DNA of 64,000 bases from Boesenbergia rotunda (GCA_024364735.1 JAGFNQ010005640.1:248001-312000); one strand, 5' to 3'; shown: positions 54,101 to 64,000, counted from the stretch's first letter. Notes: generated by a model not told the origin, from the letters alone. Program-made: numbers and translations.

Positions 54101-54306
54101 ATCTGACTAAAAATCCAATTCATCACTCCCGAACCAAACACATTGAAGTCAAACATCATTGTGTTAGGGATCACATAGCCAGGGGTGAAATCGTACTTAT
54201 GCATGTGGACTCAAAATCTAATTTAGCCGACATCTTTACCAAACCCTTACCTGAGTCTGAGTTTAGCTTACTAAGAAGGCAATTAGGGTTGTGCTTAGTA
54301 GAATAG
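51199..54306 (+). pseudogene. pol: SIRE-2 pol
   Basis: Parallel to SIRE-1 pol over its length. Protease reads LHSGCSRHMTE, so the catalytic Asp is His. Zinc module LWHRRLGHTH ... ICNSCQQGK is intact; integrase has SDHGGEFEN and EIVERKNRTLQ. A frameshift near 51930 and a compensating one near 52340 bracket a segment in another frame. Stops at about 52857, 52947 and 53161. RT has YIDD (a tolerated variant), and RNase H ends LADIFTKPLPESEF. The last 368 codons (from 53200) are open. Confidence 0.88.
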
Positions 54307-55693
54307 GACTGCTCTAATTTTTTTCCAAAAATCTTTTATATTTGCAATTTTTTTAGAAAATCATTTCCTTTATTAAGTCTTGAAATTTTAAAATTATTTT
54401 CCGACTTAGATTTTTCAAAACTTACCCCCTTTAAAACTAGAGTTTTCTACGCAAATGGACTTAGCCGAGGCTTTAACCCTAGAATTGCATGCACCTATAG
54501 ATCTAGAAGCCAGCATTTCACAAGCACTTAGGACACTTTGATTAATAACCTAGACTGGGTTGAGATACTTAGGTCTATGCCTTGACTCAAGATGCTTTAA
54601 GTTAGTGCATCTAGAGTAGTTAGGGAGATAAATACAATTGAACAGCAATCAAGTTAAGTGTTCAAGCTTAGAAAATCTAACTTGAACTGATCACTTAACT
54701 TGACTAACCCTAGTGAAAATTGTTGTTATATAATAGTTAGTAAGTAGCTAACTGGGTTAGACAGAACCCGAATAAGTTCAATTTAATTGGTTTGATTCTT
54801 TTTGTTGCTTGGGTTAAATAGAATTGGTTCAATACGTATTTAAATTTGTGTAACTGGCTTTACTTCAAGTGAAATTGATTCGCCATTGGTCTTCTATCAA
54901 ATTTTTTTGATATATGGCAAAGGGGGAGAGAGGAAAGAGAGAGTAAAAATTTTTAACTTTTTTTATTTTTTTCAAAAAGTAATGTTAAATTCTTTTTCCA
55001 AAAGTAAAGTTAAATTTTAAAGGGCATTTAGGCATCATATTTTCAAGTGCAAATTTTTTTTTCAAAAATATTTTTTCCAAGTGCACAACAATATTTTTCT
55101 AAGTAAAAATTTTTTTTCTAAGTGCACAAAATCATTCTAAGTGAAATTATTTCTAAGTGAAATATTTGTTAAGTGCACAAGTTTTTCTAAGTAAAATATT
55201 TTTCTAAATGCACAAATATTTCTAAGTAAAATATTTTTATTTTTCTAAGTGTACAAGTTTTTCTAAGTAAAATATTTTTCTAAATGCATAAATGTTTCTA
55301 AGTAAAATATTTTTATTTTTCTAAGTGCACAAAATTTTTTTAAGTAATTTTTTTTCAAAATTTATTCGAAGTGAAAAGCTTTTCTTAAGCAAAATTTTTC
55401 TAAATGCAAATGTTTTGGCAAAAAGATTTTTAATGTTTTAAGTGGAAAATCTTTGTAAGGATGCAAATGCTTTGTTCGGTTTTGCAAAACACTTGGTCAA
55501 AATTTAAACACTTAGACTTTTTGAAAAACTGCATATCATTGAAAGCTTCAGGGGGAGAATGTCTATTTTAGGGGGAGCTTAGTAATGATTTTTCAAAAAG
55601 TGATTTTCTTATAAACATGCTTGTTATATATGCGTCAAATGGTTTAAACTTAACTTTTTTAATCTGGTTGCCATAAATCAAAAAGGGGAAAAT
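54307..55693 (+). other. SIRE-2 3' non-coding tail
   Basis: No gene. The arm TTTTGATATATGGCAA (54905-54920) is followed by purine run AGGGGGAGAG (54921-54930). A degenerate array of CTAAGTAAAATATTTTTCTA and AAGTGCACAA motifs covers 55060-55400. The arm TTGCCATAAATCAAAA (55668-55683) runs into the polypurine tract AGGGGAAAAT. The arms are the same as in SIRE-1, while the array between them is different. Confidence 0.8.
55684..55693 (+). other. Polypurine tract of SIRE-2
   Basis: AGGGGAAAAT directly before the LTR start TGTTGGTGCC; weaker than the SIRE-1 tract. Confidence 0.8.
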
Positions 55694-56965
55694 TGTTGGT
55701 GCCGGAACACCATGATCGAACTTGTGTTTTGATAATGGCAAAGGGTTCTTAAGTTAAGGTTTTATTGTGATCTAACGGGGTTATTCAACTGTGCAGGAAA
55801 AGTTCTAGGTACACTAGGCACGAAGTCCTGATTCTAGAAATTGGGCAATAAGTTCTGGCCGAGGGCTGGGCACCTAAGTCCTAACATAGTGTTGGGAAAT
55901 AAGTTCTGGTAGCGGACTGGGCACGAAGTCCTGATTCGAGAATTGGGCAATAAGTCCTGGCCGAGGGCTGGGCACCGAAGACCTGACTGAGGGTTGGGCA
56001 ATAAGTCTTGGTCGCGGACTAGGCACGAAGACCTGATCCGGAGGATTGGGCAAAAGTCCAACCGGAGGAGCCGGTTGGCAAAAAGGTAAACTCCACTGAG
56101 AGGAGTAGGTGAGGACGCATTCCCCAAAGGAGGGAACACTAGGCGTCGGTTCGACCTAGGGTTCCATTTCGGAAGCCCAAAGTCAGAGCCAAGACAGCTC
56201 AAGCTGTTAATTGTGCTTAACTTATATATTATTTGTTTATTATTTGTGTTTTGGAACTAACCCTGGTTGCAGGAACAAAGGTTGAAGGTTTCTTCTCCTA
56301 GGCGCCTGAATGGAGTCAGGCACCTGATCATACAGGCGCCTGTATGGTAACAGGCGCCCAAGAAGGGTTATTTCCAAGCAGTCTCGAAGCAAGCCTCCAC
56401 ATCATTAAATGAGGCGCCTGTGTTGATACAAGCGCCCCAGTCGGCTCAGGCGCCCCAGTTGAAGGGATAAGCGCTGGCCAAGTCTGCGGATAAGGATTCC
56501 CGCAGAACAGGCCACATGTCAGGCGCCCCCTTCAACACAGGCGCCCAAGCATACAGTATAAATAGGGGTTCACCCCTTGCTTCCAGACACAATTTCTTCC
56601 AACGAATTCTTTCAAGCGCTCTGCTCCAAATGCTCCGTGCTCATGTCTCAAGCGCCAACGACGACCCGCGGCTCCGATCTACGAATCTTCTCCGGTCGTC
56701 GGTATAATTGTTAATTAAGTGTTGTAATTAATTTCTGTATTCGAACTTCATTTTGTACTACTTTTTAGGAATATAGAATTGTCCATCATAAACGGTCAAG
56801 GACCATGGGGCTTGGAGTAGGAGCCGATCTAGACTCCGAACCAAGTAAAAAATCAAAGTATTAGCATTGATTTGAATTTTTTCGCTGCGTAATTGCCCTT
56901 TTTAATCCGAAAATACTTTATCGATATTCACCCCCCCCCCTCTATCGATTCTAAACGATCCCACA
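55694..56965 (+). repeat. 3' LTR of SIRE-2 (1272 bp)
   Basis: TGTTGGTGCC...GATCCCACA. U3 arm TTTTGATAATGGCAA at 55727-55741. Hairpin array 55803-56078 ending in CCAACCGG/CCGGTTGG; box GGAGTAGGTGAGGACG ... TAGGCGTCGGTT (56102-56151); GGCGCC palindromes between 56301 and 56545; TATAAATA at 56557-56564. Stem and palindrome sequences differ from SIRE-1 while the order is the same. Confidence 0.9.
56557..56564 (+). promoter_or_regulatory. TATA box of SIRE-2 3' LTR
   Basis: TATAAATA just after the last GGCGCC palindrome, the same relative place as in SIRE-1. Confidence 0.65.
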
Positions 56966-57148
56966 CTTAGGTCACTCATCGCACCAAGAATGGAGAACTA
57001 CTATTTAGGTCATTCATAAATAATCTTATTATCATGCTCACCAATGAAACTATTTGATAGAGTTAAATTGATTCACTGAGGATTATGATGCATCATACCG
57101 ACACCTGAGTTGAGATTGTAGGTTTTTCCTTAAGGACAAGCAAAGGTT

Positions 57149-57160
57149 TAAGTTTGGGAG
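57149..57160 (+). other. Polypurine tract of the Athila-like element
   Basis: TAAGTTTGGGAG preceded by GACAAGCAAAGGTT, the usual wording before Athila-type 3' LTRs; the LTR then starts TGTGATGTGTG. Confidence 0.7.
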
Positions 57161-58608
57161 TGTGATGTGTGTAGATCATATATATTTTTAAACACATTTT
57201 GATGCACATTCACATGTATTTCTTGTTATTGATTTAACATTCTTGTATCTTGTTTTATCATTTATTAGCATAATTACTCTATTTTGTGCGAAGATCTACT
57301 CTTTTCATGTTTTTCATGACAAGATGCAGTTTGAAGATCAATTGAAGTGAAAACGCACTTGGAAGGCAAGTTCTACAACTGTTTCATGTCCTAGAGGCAC
57401 GGTTGTGCCTCTCCTGGCCTCACCAAGACAATGCCAGAGATTCACACAATTAAGTCATGCCTTTAGGCACGATCGTACCCCCTTTGAAGCACCTAGTGAG
57501 ATATACAAGTGCAGGCCATGCCTCATTGGTCGAAGCTCCCACTGGCAGGTTGTGCCTCACCTCGACGAACAAAACATGGATGGGTTGTGCCTTTTAAGGC
57601 ATGATCGTGTCACATTTCCAAGAAAACGCATGACACAGCCGTGTGGTGCTATGTGGCATGGTCGTGTTCCCTGCTTATATAAGGGTTGTTCTTCCCCAAT
57701 TAGAGGAGAGGAGAGTTTTTCCCTTAAGAGCGACCCAAGAGCTCTAGATCCAACACCATCCTGGCCAAGGAGTGATGATCCGAAGCCAAAATCTTCATCT
57801 GATCTATCTTCTAAGCAAGGATCGGTTCATTGAAGACACGAATTCTACCCATCAGCTAAGTTTTCTTCTCTTTCTCTTGGATTGAGTAGGAACTTATCAA
57901 TTTGTGTCTTTGATGTCTATTCCTTTGTTTATGAAGTAGATCTTTGTACTCCAGGTTGTAGGGAGTAATTGTAGAGTCTTTGTTGATGTAAACATTATGG
58001 ATTTGGATATTTTTGGTTCTATGATATATTTATACCTTGTTTATATTCGATTGAATGTGTGTGAGAGAATATATTGCTTATATGTATTATTTAATCGAAC
58101 TATTGTAGATATTAGTCACCATGTAGGGGAAATGCCCTATATTATATGACCAAGAGGGGCCTCATGTGACAGGGGGTATCTTTTTAACTGGATATCTGGG
58201 GCACTACCTCGAAATAGAGGATAATTCTCTACAATAGATTGTCTAATCGTGTTTCATTTTTCTCAATCTTCTATTAGGAAATGATCTATGTAATGTGGAG
58301 ACATATGACAGGGGGCCCTCATGTGACAGGGGTATCCTTTAGTCGGACTCTCCGTGTTACCTCTTCTACTTAATAGTATTGGGGATACCAATGAGGGAAA
58401 CACTTCGATGTTTTTGCACCCGTGTCTAGTTAGGATGCTTACAAAGCACAAACATTAAGGGTAATAGATAAACAATTCATAGCACATCAACTAGTATTAC
58501 AATGAAATCGAAAATCTAGAGTAGCCTTCCCACACCTACTTTCACCCCTAGAACTCTTGATCCTCTCCTCCACCTCGCTTTTTAGTTCTTATTCATTAGA
58601 GTTAGAGT
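57161..58608 (+). repeat. Right LTR of the Athila-like element
   Basis: The start is well placed after the tract; the end near ...GAGTCCACA is a guess because the left copy is cut at 36473. 57385-57670 is full of CACGGTTGTGCC/GGCATGGTCGTG motifs; a TATATAAG at 57677 may be the TATA box. 58265-58568 matches the left fragment. The open frame at 57405-57833 is not a known protein. Confidence 0.65.
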
Positions 58609-60048
58609 CCACACCTATCTTCGATAGCTAGATAACTTCATTCGTGACCTTTTTATTACTGACGAAGTAATCGTATACTTGTGGTAACGTAACACTAACC
58701 AGAACATTGTAGCAACTACAGTACCATAACTACTATGACGTGTTGTCCAAAGTACATTATAACAGCTACGGTACCTTAGCTGCTACACCGTGCTGGCCTA
58801 GATACATATAGTAGCTAGGACTTGTTGTAACAGCTATGAAATCATAGTTGCTACAATGTGGTAGGTCTACTACAAAACTATAGCATTTGGATAGAGGAAA
58901 AAGATGTTTAGACGTATATGGGGGAATACACTATAGATGAATAGCGACAGTGAGGCTTGGTGAGGCGATGTAGCAACGAGGGAGTTGAACGGTGATGTGG
59001 CATAGAGGGAATCAAGGCATTTCGAAAGAGGGTTCGAAATGTTTGGATTTTTTTAGAAAGAAAGGAAGACAAAAATTTTAGGGGTTTTTTTTTAATTTGA
59101 CGGGGCTCTACTATAGTAGATTAAAATTAAAAAAAAACAATGACAAGCTATGCTATAGTGAAAATTAGGCACAATTGCACAGTGAAAGTCACAAAGTATA
59201 TATATATATAGTCTACATACCTTACCTCGTACAATATTGAACACCTACTAAGGTGACTACCTACATATCACTAATCAAAATGTGTGTGATGATCATCAAT
59301 GATTAAGATTATTCTGCTTCAGCAGGTGCTCATGGATGTGCAAGATAAGATAGGCAGGTGCATGGGATGTGTGGCATAAGATTAATGATCTTATGCCACA
59401 CATCCCATGCACATCTTAAAAAAACTTACGATTTGAAAAAAAATTATACTTAATACTATAACTCAACCTCTAAATTTTATTGCATAACTGAAAACTTAAA
59501 AAAAATCAAAAAAAAATTGAAATAAGCGTGGTGTGCATGGGGCACACACGAGCACACCAACCGTAGGTGTCCTCACACGAGAAATGATCGGGGCCTCCCG
59601 AAGTGATTCAGGTGCCCTACCTTGTGAGGGTTGTCACAGACTTTACACTGTACATTCCGTGAGCATAAAAAAAATCGGTTTGAAATTTTTTTTATGTTTA
59701 ATATTATAACTTAACATCTAAATTTTAAAGGTGAAATCCTAAATGACATATCCATGTGTGTGTATATATATATATATATTGAAAATAATTGATTCAATCT
59801 CATAAAATTTTTCATTAATCATCAAAGTAAAACATAAAGGCAAATGGACTTTGACAAATGATCTAATATCATAAATTTTTCAAATTCCCTAAATATAATA
59901 TATTTAAACTCTTATTATCTAAAAACCCCATCTTATCTCTTACTATAATATCATAGCCTGAGGGGCATAAATTTGGTTGACTCCAGGAGCTTAGTTTGCT
60001 TGATGTGATCGTTCCAATTGTAGTAACTCGGTAAGTTTGAACCACTAA
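58609..60048. other. Intergenic DNA with small repeats
   Basis: No gene. Three imperfect hairpins with GTAACAGCTA/TAGCTGCTAC-type arms lie at about 58708-58860; AT dinucleotide runs at 59195-59212 and 59760-59780; two related stretches (ATACTTAATACTATAACTCA at about 59446 and its diverged copy at about 59696). Confidence 0.55.
59358..59412. repeat. Perfect 25-bp inverted repeat with 5-base loop
   Basis: Arm 59358-59382 begins GTGCATGGGATGTGTGG and is exactly complementary to 59388-59412; the loop is TAATG. It could be an excised or decayed transposon end, a small-RNA precursor or a cruciform site; nothing in the sequence decides. Confidence 0.93.
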
Positions 60049-60715
60049 GGGAGTGTTTGGGAGAGCTTCTGCTAGCTGCTTTTTAGATTCTAGCTACATA
60101 GAAGTACTTTTGAGTGTTTGTGAATACCAGATTCTGCTTTAACTTCTATAACTTTTAGCCAAAAGCTGGAAGCAAGAATTTGATGTTTTTTTCTGCTTTT
60201 GCTTTTTTGCTTATGGTCTAGAATTAAAAGTAGACATTTATACCCTTAATAATTTATCATTTTACATAATTACCACCATAGTTTTAAATAAAATTTTATA
60301 TTTTCATATAATTTATATATTCATAATTTTTTTTATAAATTTATATAAATTTTGTCATTTTTTTTATATTTATATTTTTATTAATTATATATTTTTTAAA
60401 CATATATATTATTAAAAAAAATTAATTTTGATATAATATTCAAAATATAATAATAAATATATAAAACATTATTGATGGTGTATCAAAATTATATTTAGAT
60501 AATTAAAAATAATAATTTATATAGTTTAAGGATATTGTTGTCATTTAACTAAAAATTAAGCTTGGAAGCAATTATTCACCAAACACTCAAACTTTACCTT
60601 GTATCAGCTTTTAGCTTCTATTTTCAAACACTCCATGCTTTAGCTTCTCACTGACTTCAAGATAATCTCTACAAAAATCACTTTTCAAGAAGTAAAAATT
60701 CTCCCAAACACTCCA
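60049..60715. mobile_element. Tourist-like (PIF/Harbinger) MITE
   Basis: Terminal inverted repeats GGGAGTGTTTGGGAG (60049-60063) and CTCCCAAACACTCCA (60701-60715), one mismatch at the outer base, flanked on both sides by TAA (60046-60048 and 60716-60718), the usual Harbinger target duplication. The 667-bp interior is AT-rich and codes for nothing. It lies about 330 bp beyond the apyrase stop codon. Confidence 0.78.
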
Positions 60716-61046
60716 TAAGTATGCATAATTAGATTCGTTCGATTTAACTTGCAAAGATGACAATAGAGCAAGATAAGATCAGATAAAGTTTTCGATTTCT
60801 TACCTTCGTCCAATATAAGACGCCGGGTAGGACAAGGCGAGCCAGAGTTGTTAGTTGATTACAATTCTTAAAGAATAGAATAGTTTTGAAGAATTTCTAG
60901 GGGTAATACAATCAATCTCAATTGATTCAAGTTGAGAACCAACCCGCAAAATTAAAGGCCCTTCAGATTTCATCTGATCAATTAATCCTCTCAAAGAATA
61001 ATCGCAATGTTCCATAAATACACTAACAAAATTGTGGGAACAAAGA

Positions 61047-62821
61047 TCAGGCGGGCATATGGGTAACTATGTAACGCCCCTTCTCTAGGTCATAAATAGT
61101 CTTCGACCTTGGTTTTCGCCAATTCAATACATAGAATACGGAGAGAATTACAAGAACAACTATCGCAAACAATAAAATGAAAGTTAATGTATCGCTCCCG
61201 GCAATATTTGGAAAGTTTTCAGGATCTAACTCGGGCTGGTACACTGTTTGCAGTACAAATGCACCTAATGTCCAGTCCAGAGGGCTGCCTCCGGTGGAAT
61301 CGGCAAACCCTATCCTGCAAAAGGAATTTGAGTATGAATTATGTAGGAGAAGAATTCTACAGTCCTTTTAATTGAATAACCATTCATGTAACTATGATGG
61401 ATGATCAGCAGACGTCTATTCTAGAGTCAGTTACAGATCATAATCTGATGTTTCAAATTTAATCTCCATGTTAGATATTATGAGCAATCATTAGTTTGTT
61501 TACTAGTATCGAGAGTGGCAGTACACATCATAAGAAACCGAATTTGGCAAAGCTTACTGTTTTTCATCCATGGGAACTCCAAGACCATCATGTAATAGAG
61601 ACACCATGAAAGCTGATGAAAAACAATATTTCAAGAGGTCCATCTCATCGATGCTGGGATGTGCTTCTTTTAGACTATCCCAGTTGTCTTCGCAATAATG
61701 TCGTCCACCAGCTTCTACATCTAACAAGGAAGCCTTTGGTGTCATCCCAAACAACTGTGAAGAGAGAAAGCAACAGTCAGAAGGAAAAAAAACAATGCAA
61801 AACTAATAGTCCATATGAAAAAATACCATAGAAAAAGAAGTCAATGGCTTAGTTTTATTAGTTACACAACCAGGGGACAATATTAACTGAATCATCTACA
61901 AACCTCGGAGACGAAATAAAATTTCTCACGGGACAGCATTCCTTTAAATTCATTCTTGAATATTTGTAAAATTGCACATTGGGAATTCGAACAGATACCT
62001 ACAAGGGAGAACAAAGTGCAATGATTATGGATTAAAAAAAAACAATAGCAATTTTCAACTTACACACTTTCATTTGTGTAAATGATGCATCCAGTATATA
62101 TTTTAAGAAAACTGATCTAAAATAACTACACTTCCAGCCAGTTCTGACACGGTTCTTGTTCAGAACCCAGCATGTTCATCTATCTATCCCACCTCTACCT
62201 AGTCTTATACGCTAAATATAATCTTAATATATACAACAGTAAGTAATAAGCCTCATATTATGAGGTTTGATAGCATAAGATTTTCACTCTCAAATTCACC
62301 AAGCTATTGAGTATATTCTTCTGTATGATAATTTTTCTCCCATCTTCCACTAGTAATTGCAGAATCAATCCTCACTGGTTGATGTCATTTGCCTCAATGC
62401 ATCTGTATCTTTCAGGAAAAATTCAATATTCCCTTAAAAGGTATGATTATGTGATTACTCAATATTAACTGAATCATAATCATAGTTACCTTATTATTCA
62501 AGATGTCAAATACCACTAGCTTCTAGACATGGGGACAAGAATGAAATGAATAGACAATAAGAACACAACATAGGAAATACAATATGGAACATAGAACAGA
62601 AAATCCAGAAGATAAGAAATAAAATATATAATTAGATATCACTAATCTACCTTGTCCTTGTAATAACATATAGGCCTTTGATCTACACGTAGCAAACCTG
62701 TTCTCTGCTTCAACTGAAATGTTCTTCTGCAATACTTTAGATGATTTCATCGCAATAAAACTTTGGTTGTATGCTTTTGGGAGGCATGAAAATTGGATAG
62801 TTTCCTCAATATTGCTTGAAG
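61047..62821 (-). CDS. Apyrase (GDA1/CD39 family), last four exons seen
   Basis: Minus-strand exons: 62821-62651, 61998-61904, 61754-61558 and 61314-61047 (stop TGA 61049-61047). All introns have GT donors and AG acceptors, and the reading phase joins correctly at each. Product parts: FSCLPKAYNQSFIAMKSS, ENRFATCRSKAYMLLQGQG, then VSELFGMTPKASLLDVEAGG, LLKYCFSSAFMVSLLHDGLG and GGSPLDWTLGAFVLQ, as in the C-terminal half of plant apyrases, enzymes that hydrolyse nucleoside tri- and diphosphates. A C-terminal membrane segment (LTFILLFAIVVLVILSVFYV) is followed by a basic tail, NWRKPRSKTIYDLEKGRYIV, resembling the APY6/APY7 type. The N-terminal catalytic half (apyrase motifs 1-4) was not found between 62822 and the window end; it may lie beyond. 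The frames are intact, so the gene may be active. Confidence 0.82.
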
Positions 62822-63327
62822 CTGCAGAACAAAGGCGACTAAAATACAGTTGTAGGATTCTTGATTAAGAGAACCATGTGCCTATGTAAAAAATATAGAT
62901 AGAGACATCGAATCGGAATTGTAGATGTAGGTGAATTGTTTATTTCAACACTTGTAAATTGCAATGGCATATCAACACAACAAAGAACAACCTTTAGTTC
63001 CAGAAGAAAAACCTTTGTTGCATTCAGCTCAAATTACCGGACGTTCTATACCCACAGGGGGAGGGAGAAGAGATGAGAAAGCTAAGAGGAAATAGATGAG
63101 AGAAGAGAGAGGAAGTAGCTTGGGAGAAATGTAACTTTTATAGATTCTTGATAATTCCATGATGTAATATTCGTACACCCAAACAACTTGAGAGTTTCAA
63201 CAAGTCTCAACAAAAACCTTTGTCATCCATTGTTTAGAATTCAATACAAATTTTTGAAATTGCAACCAATCCATAAGGGTGCCTAGAGGTTCTCCATGAT
63301 GTAATCATGTGCAATGTTCTAAAATTC
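62822..63327 (-). other. Upstream intron or flank of the apyrase gene
   Basis: No exon-like frame is seen. The acceptor TTTGTTCTGCAG at 62833-62822 shows that another exon must lie upstream. A GA-rich stretch is at 63055-63115. Confidence 0.55.
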
Positions 63328-64000
63328 GCTAGGCGCTAGTCGGGCGCTAGACTAGCGCCTAGGCGGGGATTAATCGGCGCTAGGCGGATTAATCGATATC
63401 AACATAAATTACATAATTAACATAATAAATCGCATATTATAACTCCAAGTCCAACACAATAACATCAAATTTAAATTAAATAAAAATTTTTGATTTTTTT
63501 TAATTTTAAATATAAATTTTTGAATAAGAAAATGATTTATAATTAATAAATATGATTTATAATTCAAATTTTCTATTTATTTAAGGAAATGTTTAAAATT
63601 TTAAATAAAATTAAATAATAAATATAAATAATAAAATTTTAAAAAAAACGTCGGTCGATCGGCCGCTGTCGGCGCCACCGGACGCATCGCGGGAAGCGTC
63701 CGGCGGTGCTGGCAGCGTCGCCGGAGACTTCTGGCAGTGTCGGATGTCTCCGGCGACAAGTCCGGCGGCGCCAGACGCTTCCCGCGACGCGTCCGGCGGC
63801 GCCGAAAGCGTCACGGGACAATTCGGGCGACGCCAGACACATCGTCGGAGCCATCCGACACCGCCGGAAGACTCCTGCGACGCTTCCGGCGTCGCCGGAA
63901 ACTCCCGCAACGCTTTCGGCGGGACGCATCGCCTGCGTCGCGTCGCGTCGCGCCACCTAGGCGCCGCACAGGCCGCCGAGGCAGCCCCTCCGCCTAGCCT
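63328..64000. repeat. GCCTAGGCG-type repeat with GC-rich core, runs off the window
   Basis: Starts with overlapping inverted CTAGGCGCTAG/CTAGCGCCTAGGCGG motifs (63330-63375), continues through an AT-rich part (63400-63650) into a sharply GC-rich block (63654-63960) built from TCCGGCGNCGCCGGA-like units about 24 bp apart, and ends CACCTAGGCGCC ... CCGCCTAGCCT. Probably a non-autonomous DNA transposon whose second end is just past or at the window edge. The open frames on both strands are due to the repeat. Confidence 0.5.

Larger units (their letters stand above)
48300..56965 (+). mobile_element. SIRE-2: SIRE-like Ty1/copia element with 46 bp of 5' LTR left
   Basis: The same organisation as SIRE-1 (gag, spacer, pol, tail, 3' LTR) but clearly diverged, with many stops and frameshifts. 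Only TTTATCGATATTC...CCCACA (48300-48345) of the 5' LTR remains; the 3' LTR (55694-56965) is complete. It is inserted in Athila-like DNA. No target duplication can be checked because the 5' end is lost. Confidence 0.92.
46279..57160 (+). mobile_element. Athila-like Ty3/gypsy body, internally deleted and split by SIRE-2
   Basis: 46279-48299 and 56966-57160 are the internal parts of one decayed gypsy element whose right LTR starts at 57161. It has a protease of the Tat/Athila type, then the typical post-integrase sequence (CGCTTCTTAGGAGGCAACCCAAGAG, at 47018-47042), a spacer and a further coding stretch. RT, RNase H and integrase are absent. SIRE-2 interrupts it. Confidence 0.7.

Noticed and set aside
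57405..57833. 142-codon open frame in the Athila-like LTR
   Set aside because: It runs through the CACGGTTGTG-type palindrome array and has no recognisable domain.
58609..58700. Exact right end of the Athila-like LTR
   Set aside because: The left LTR copy is cut before this point and no target duplication is visible, so the end at 58608 is only approximate.
63611..63997. Four open frames on both strands in the GC-rich repeat
   Set aside because: Low-complexity Arg/Ala/Pro-rich translations of a repeat; no start context, domain or neighbour support.

Overview
The window is nuclear DNA of a flowering plant. It consists almost entirely of nested LTR retrotransposons, with one split host gene at the far right. 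The mix (copia Angela-like and SIRE-like elements, gypsy chromovirus/Tekay-like and Athila-like elements, a Tourist-like MITE), spliceosomal introns and a GDA1/CD39 apyrase all point to a plant. A monocot is likely and a Zingiberales-type genome possible, but the species is not proven. There are no bacterial genes, operons or CRISPR arrays. All lineage names rest on motifs read by eye.

Layout. 1-8175: copia Angela-like element (Angela-1), minus strand, its 3' LTR cut by the window start. At 8175/8176 it meets head-to-head a second Angela-like element (Angela-2), plus strand, 8176-31411, so the two form a large inverted repeat. Angela-2 contains two later insertions: a 3.6-kb solo gypsy LTR (8354-11958, target duplication TCCTG) in its 5' LTR, and a complete SIRE-like copia element (SIRE-1, 16221-26270, target duplication CTCCC) in its protease region. 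Angela-2 abuts a minus-strand gypsy remnant (31412-35293). Then come unidentified DNA, an Athila LTR piece (36170-36473), a third SIRE-type LTR start (36474 to about 37375), unidentified non-coding DNA to 39916, a 5'-truncated chromovirus (39917-46278), an Athila-like body (46279-48299) split by a 5'-truncated SIRE element (SIRE-2, 48300-56965), and the Athila tail and right LTR (56966 to about 58608). The right end is lower-copy DNA: a perfect 25-bp hairpin (59358-59412), a MITE (60049-60715), the last four recognisable exons of an apyrase gene on the minus strand (61047-62821), and a GC-rich repeat running off the window.

State of the elements. No element looks autonomous as read. SIRE-1 is closest: its LTRs differ by roughly a dozen bases and one 18-bp indel, and its pol frame has only two point stops. 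Angela-1 has lost most of gag. The chromovirus lacks gag, protease and most of RT but keeps RNase H, integrase and chromodomain in one frame with three point stops. Many stops are C-to-T type, as expected of methylated, silenced DNA.

Most interesting structures. (1) In both SIRE elements three complementary 15-16 nt arms surround the polypurine tract: one about 0.8-0.9 kb upstream beside a second purine run, one touching the true tract, and one inside U3. (2) The SIRE U3 carries a serial array of short hairpins whose stems change while complementarity and a GAAGGA-type loop are kept; divergent SIRE LTRs keep the same design. (3) The Angela leader carries three or four hairpins around a CTCGGGGAG core with varying but matched outer arms. 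(4) Gypsy LTRs contain tRNA-like A/B-box segments. (5) Unrelated LTR families each carry their own array of short palindromes.
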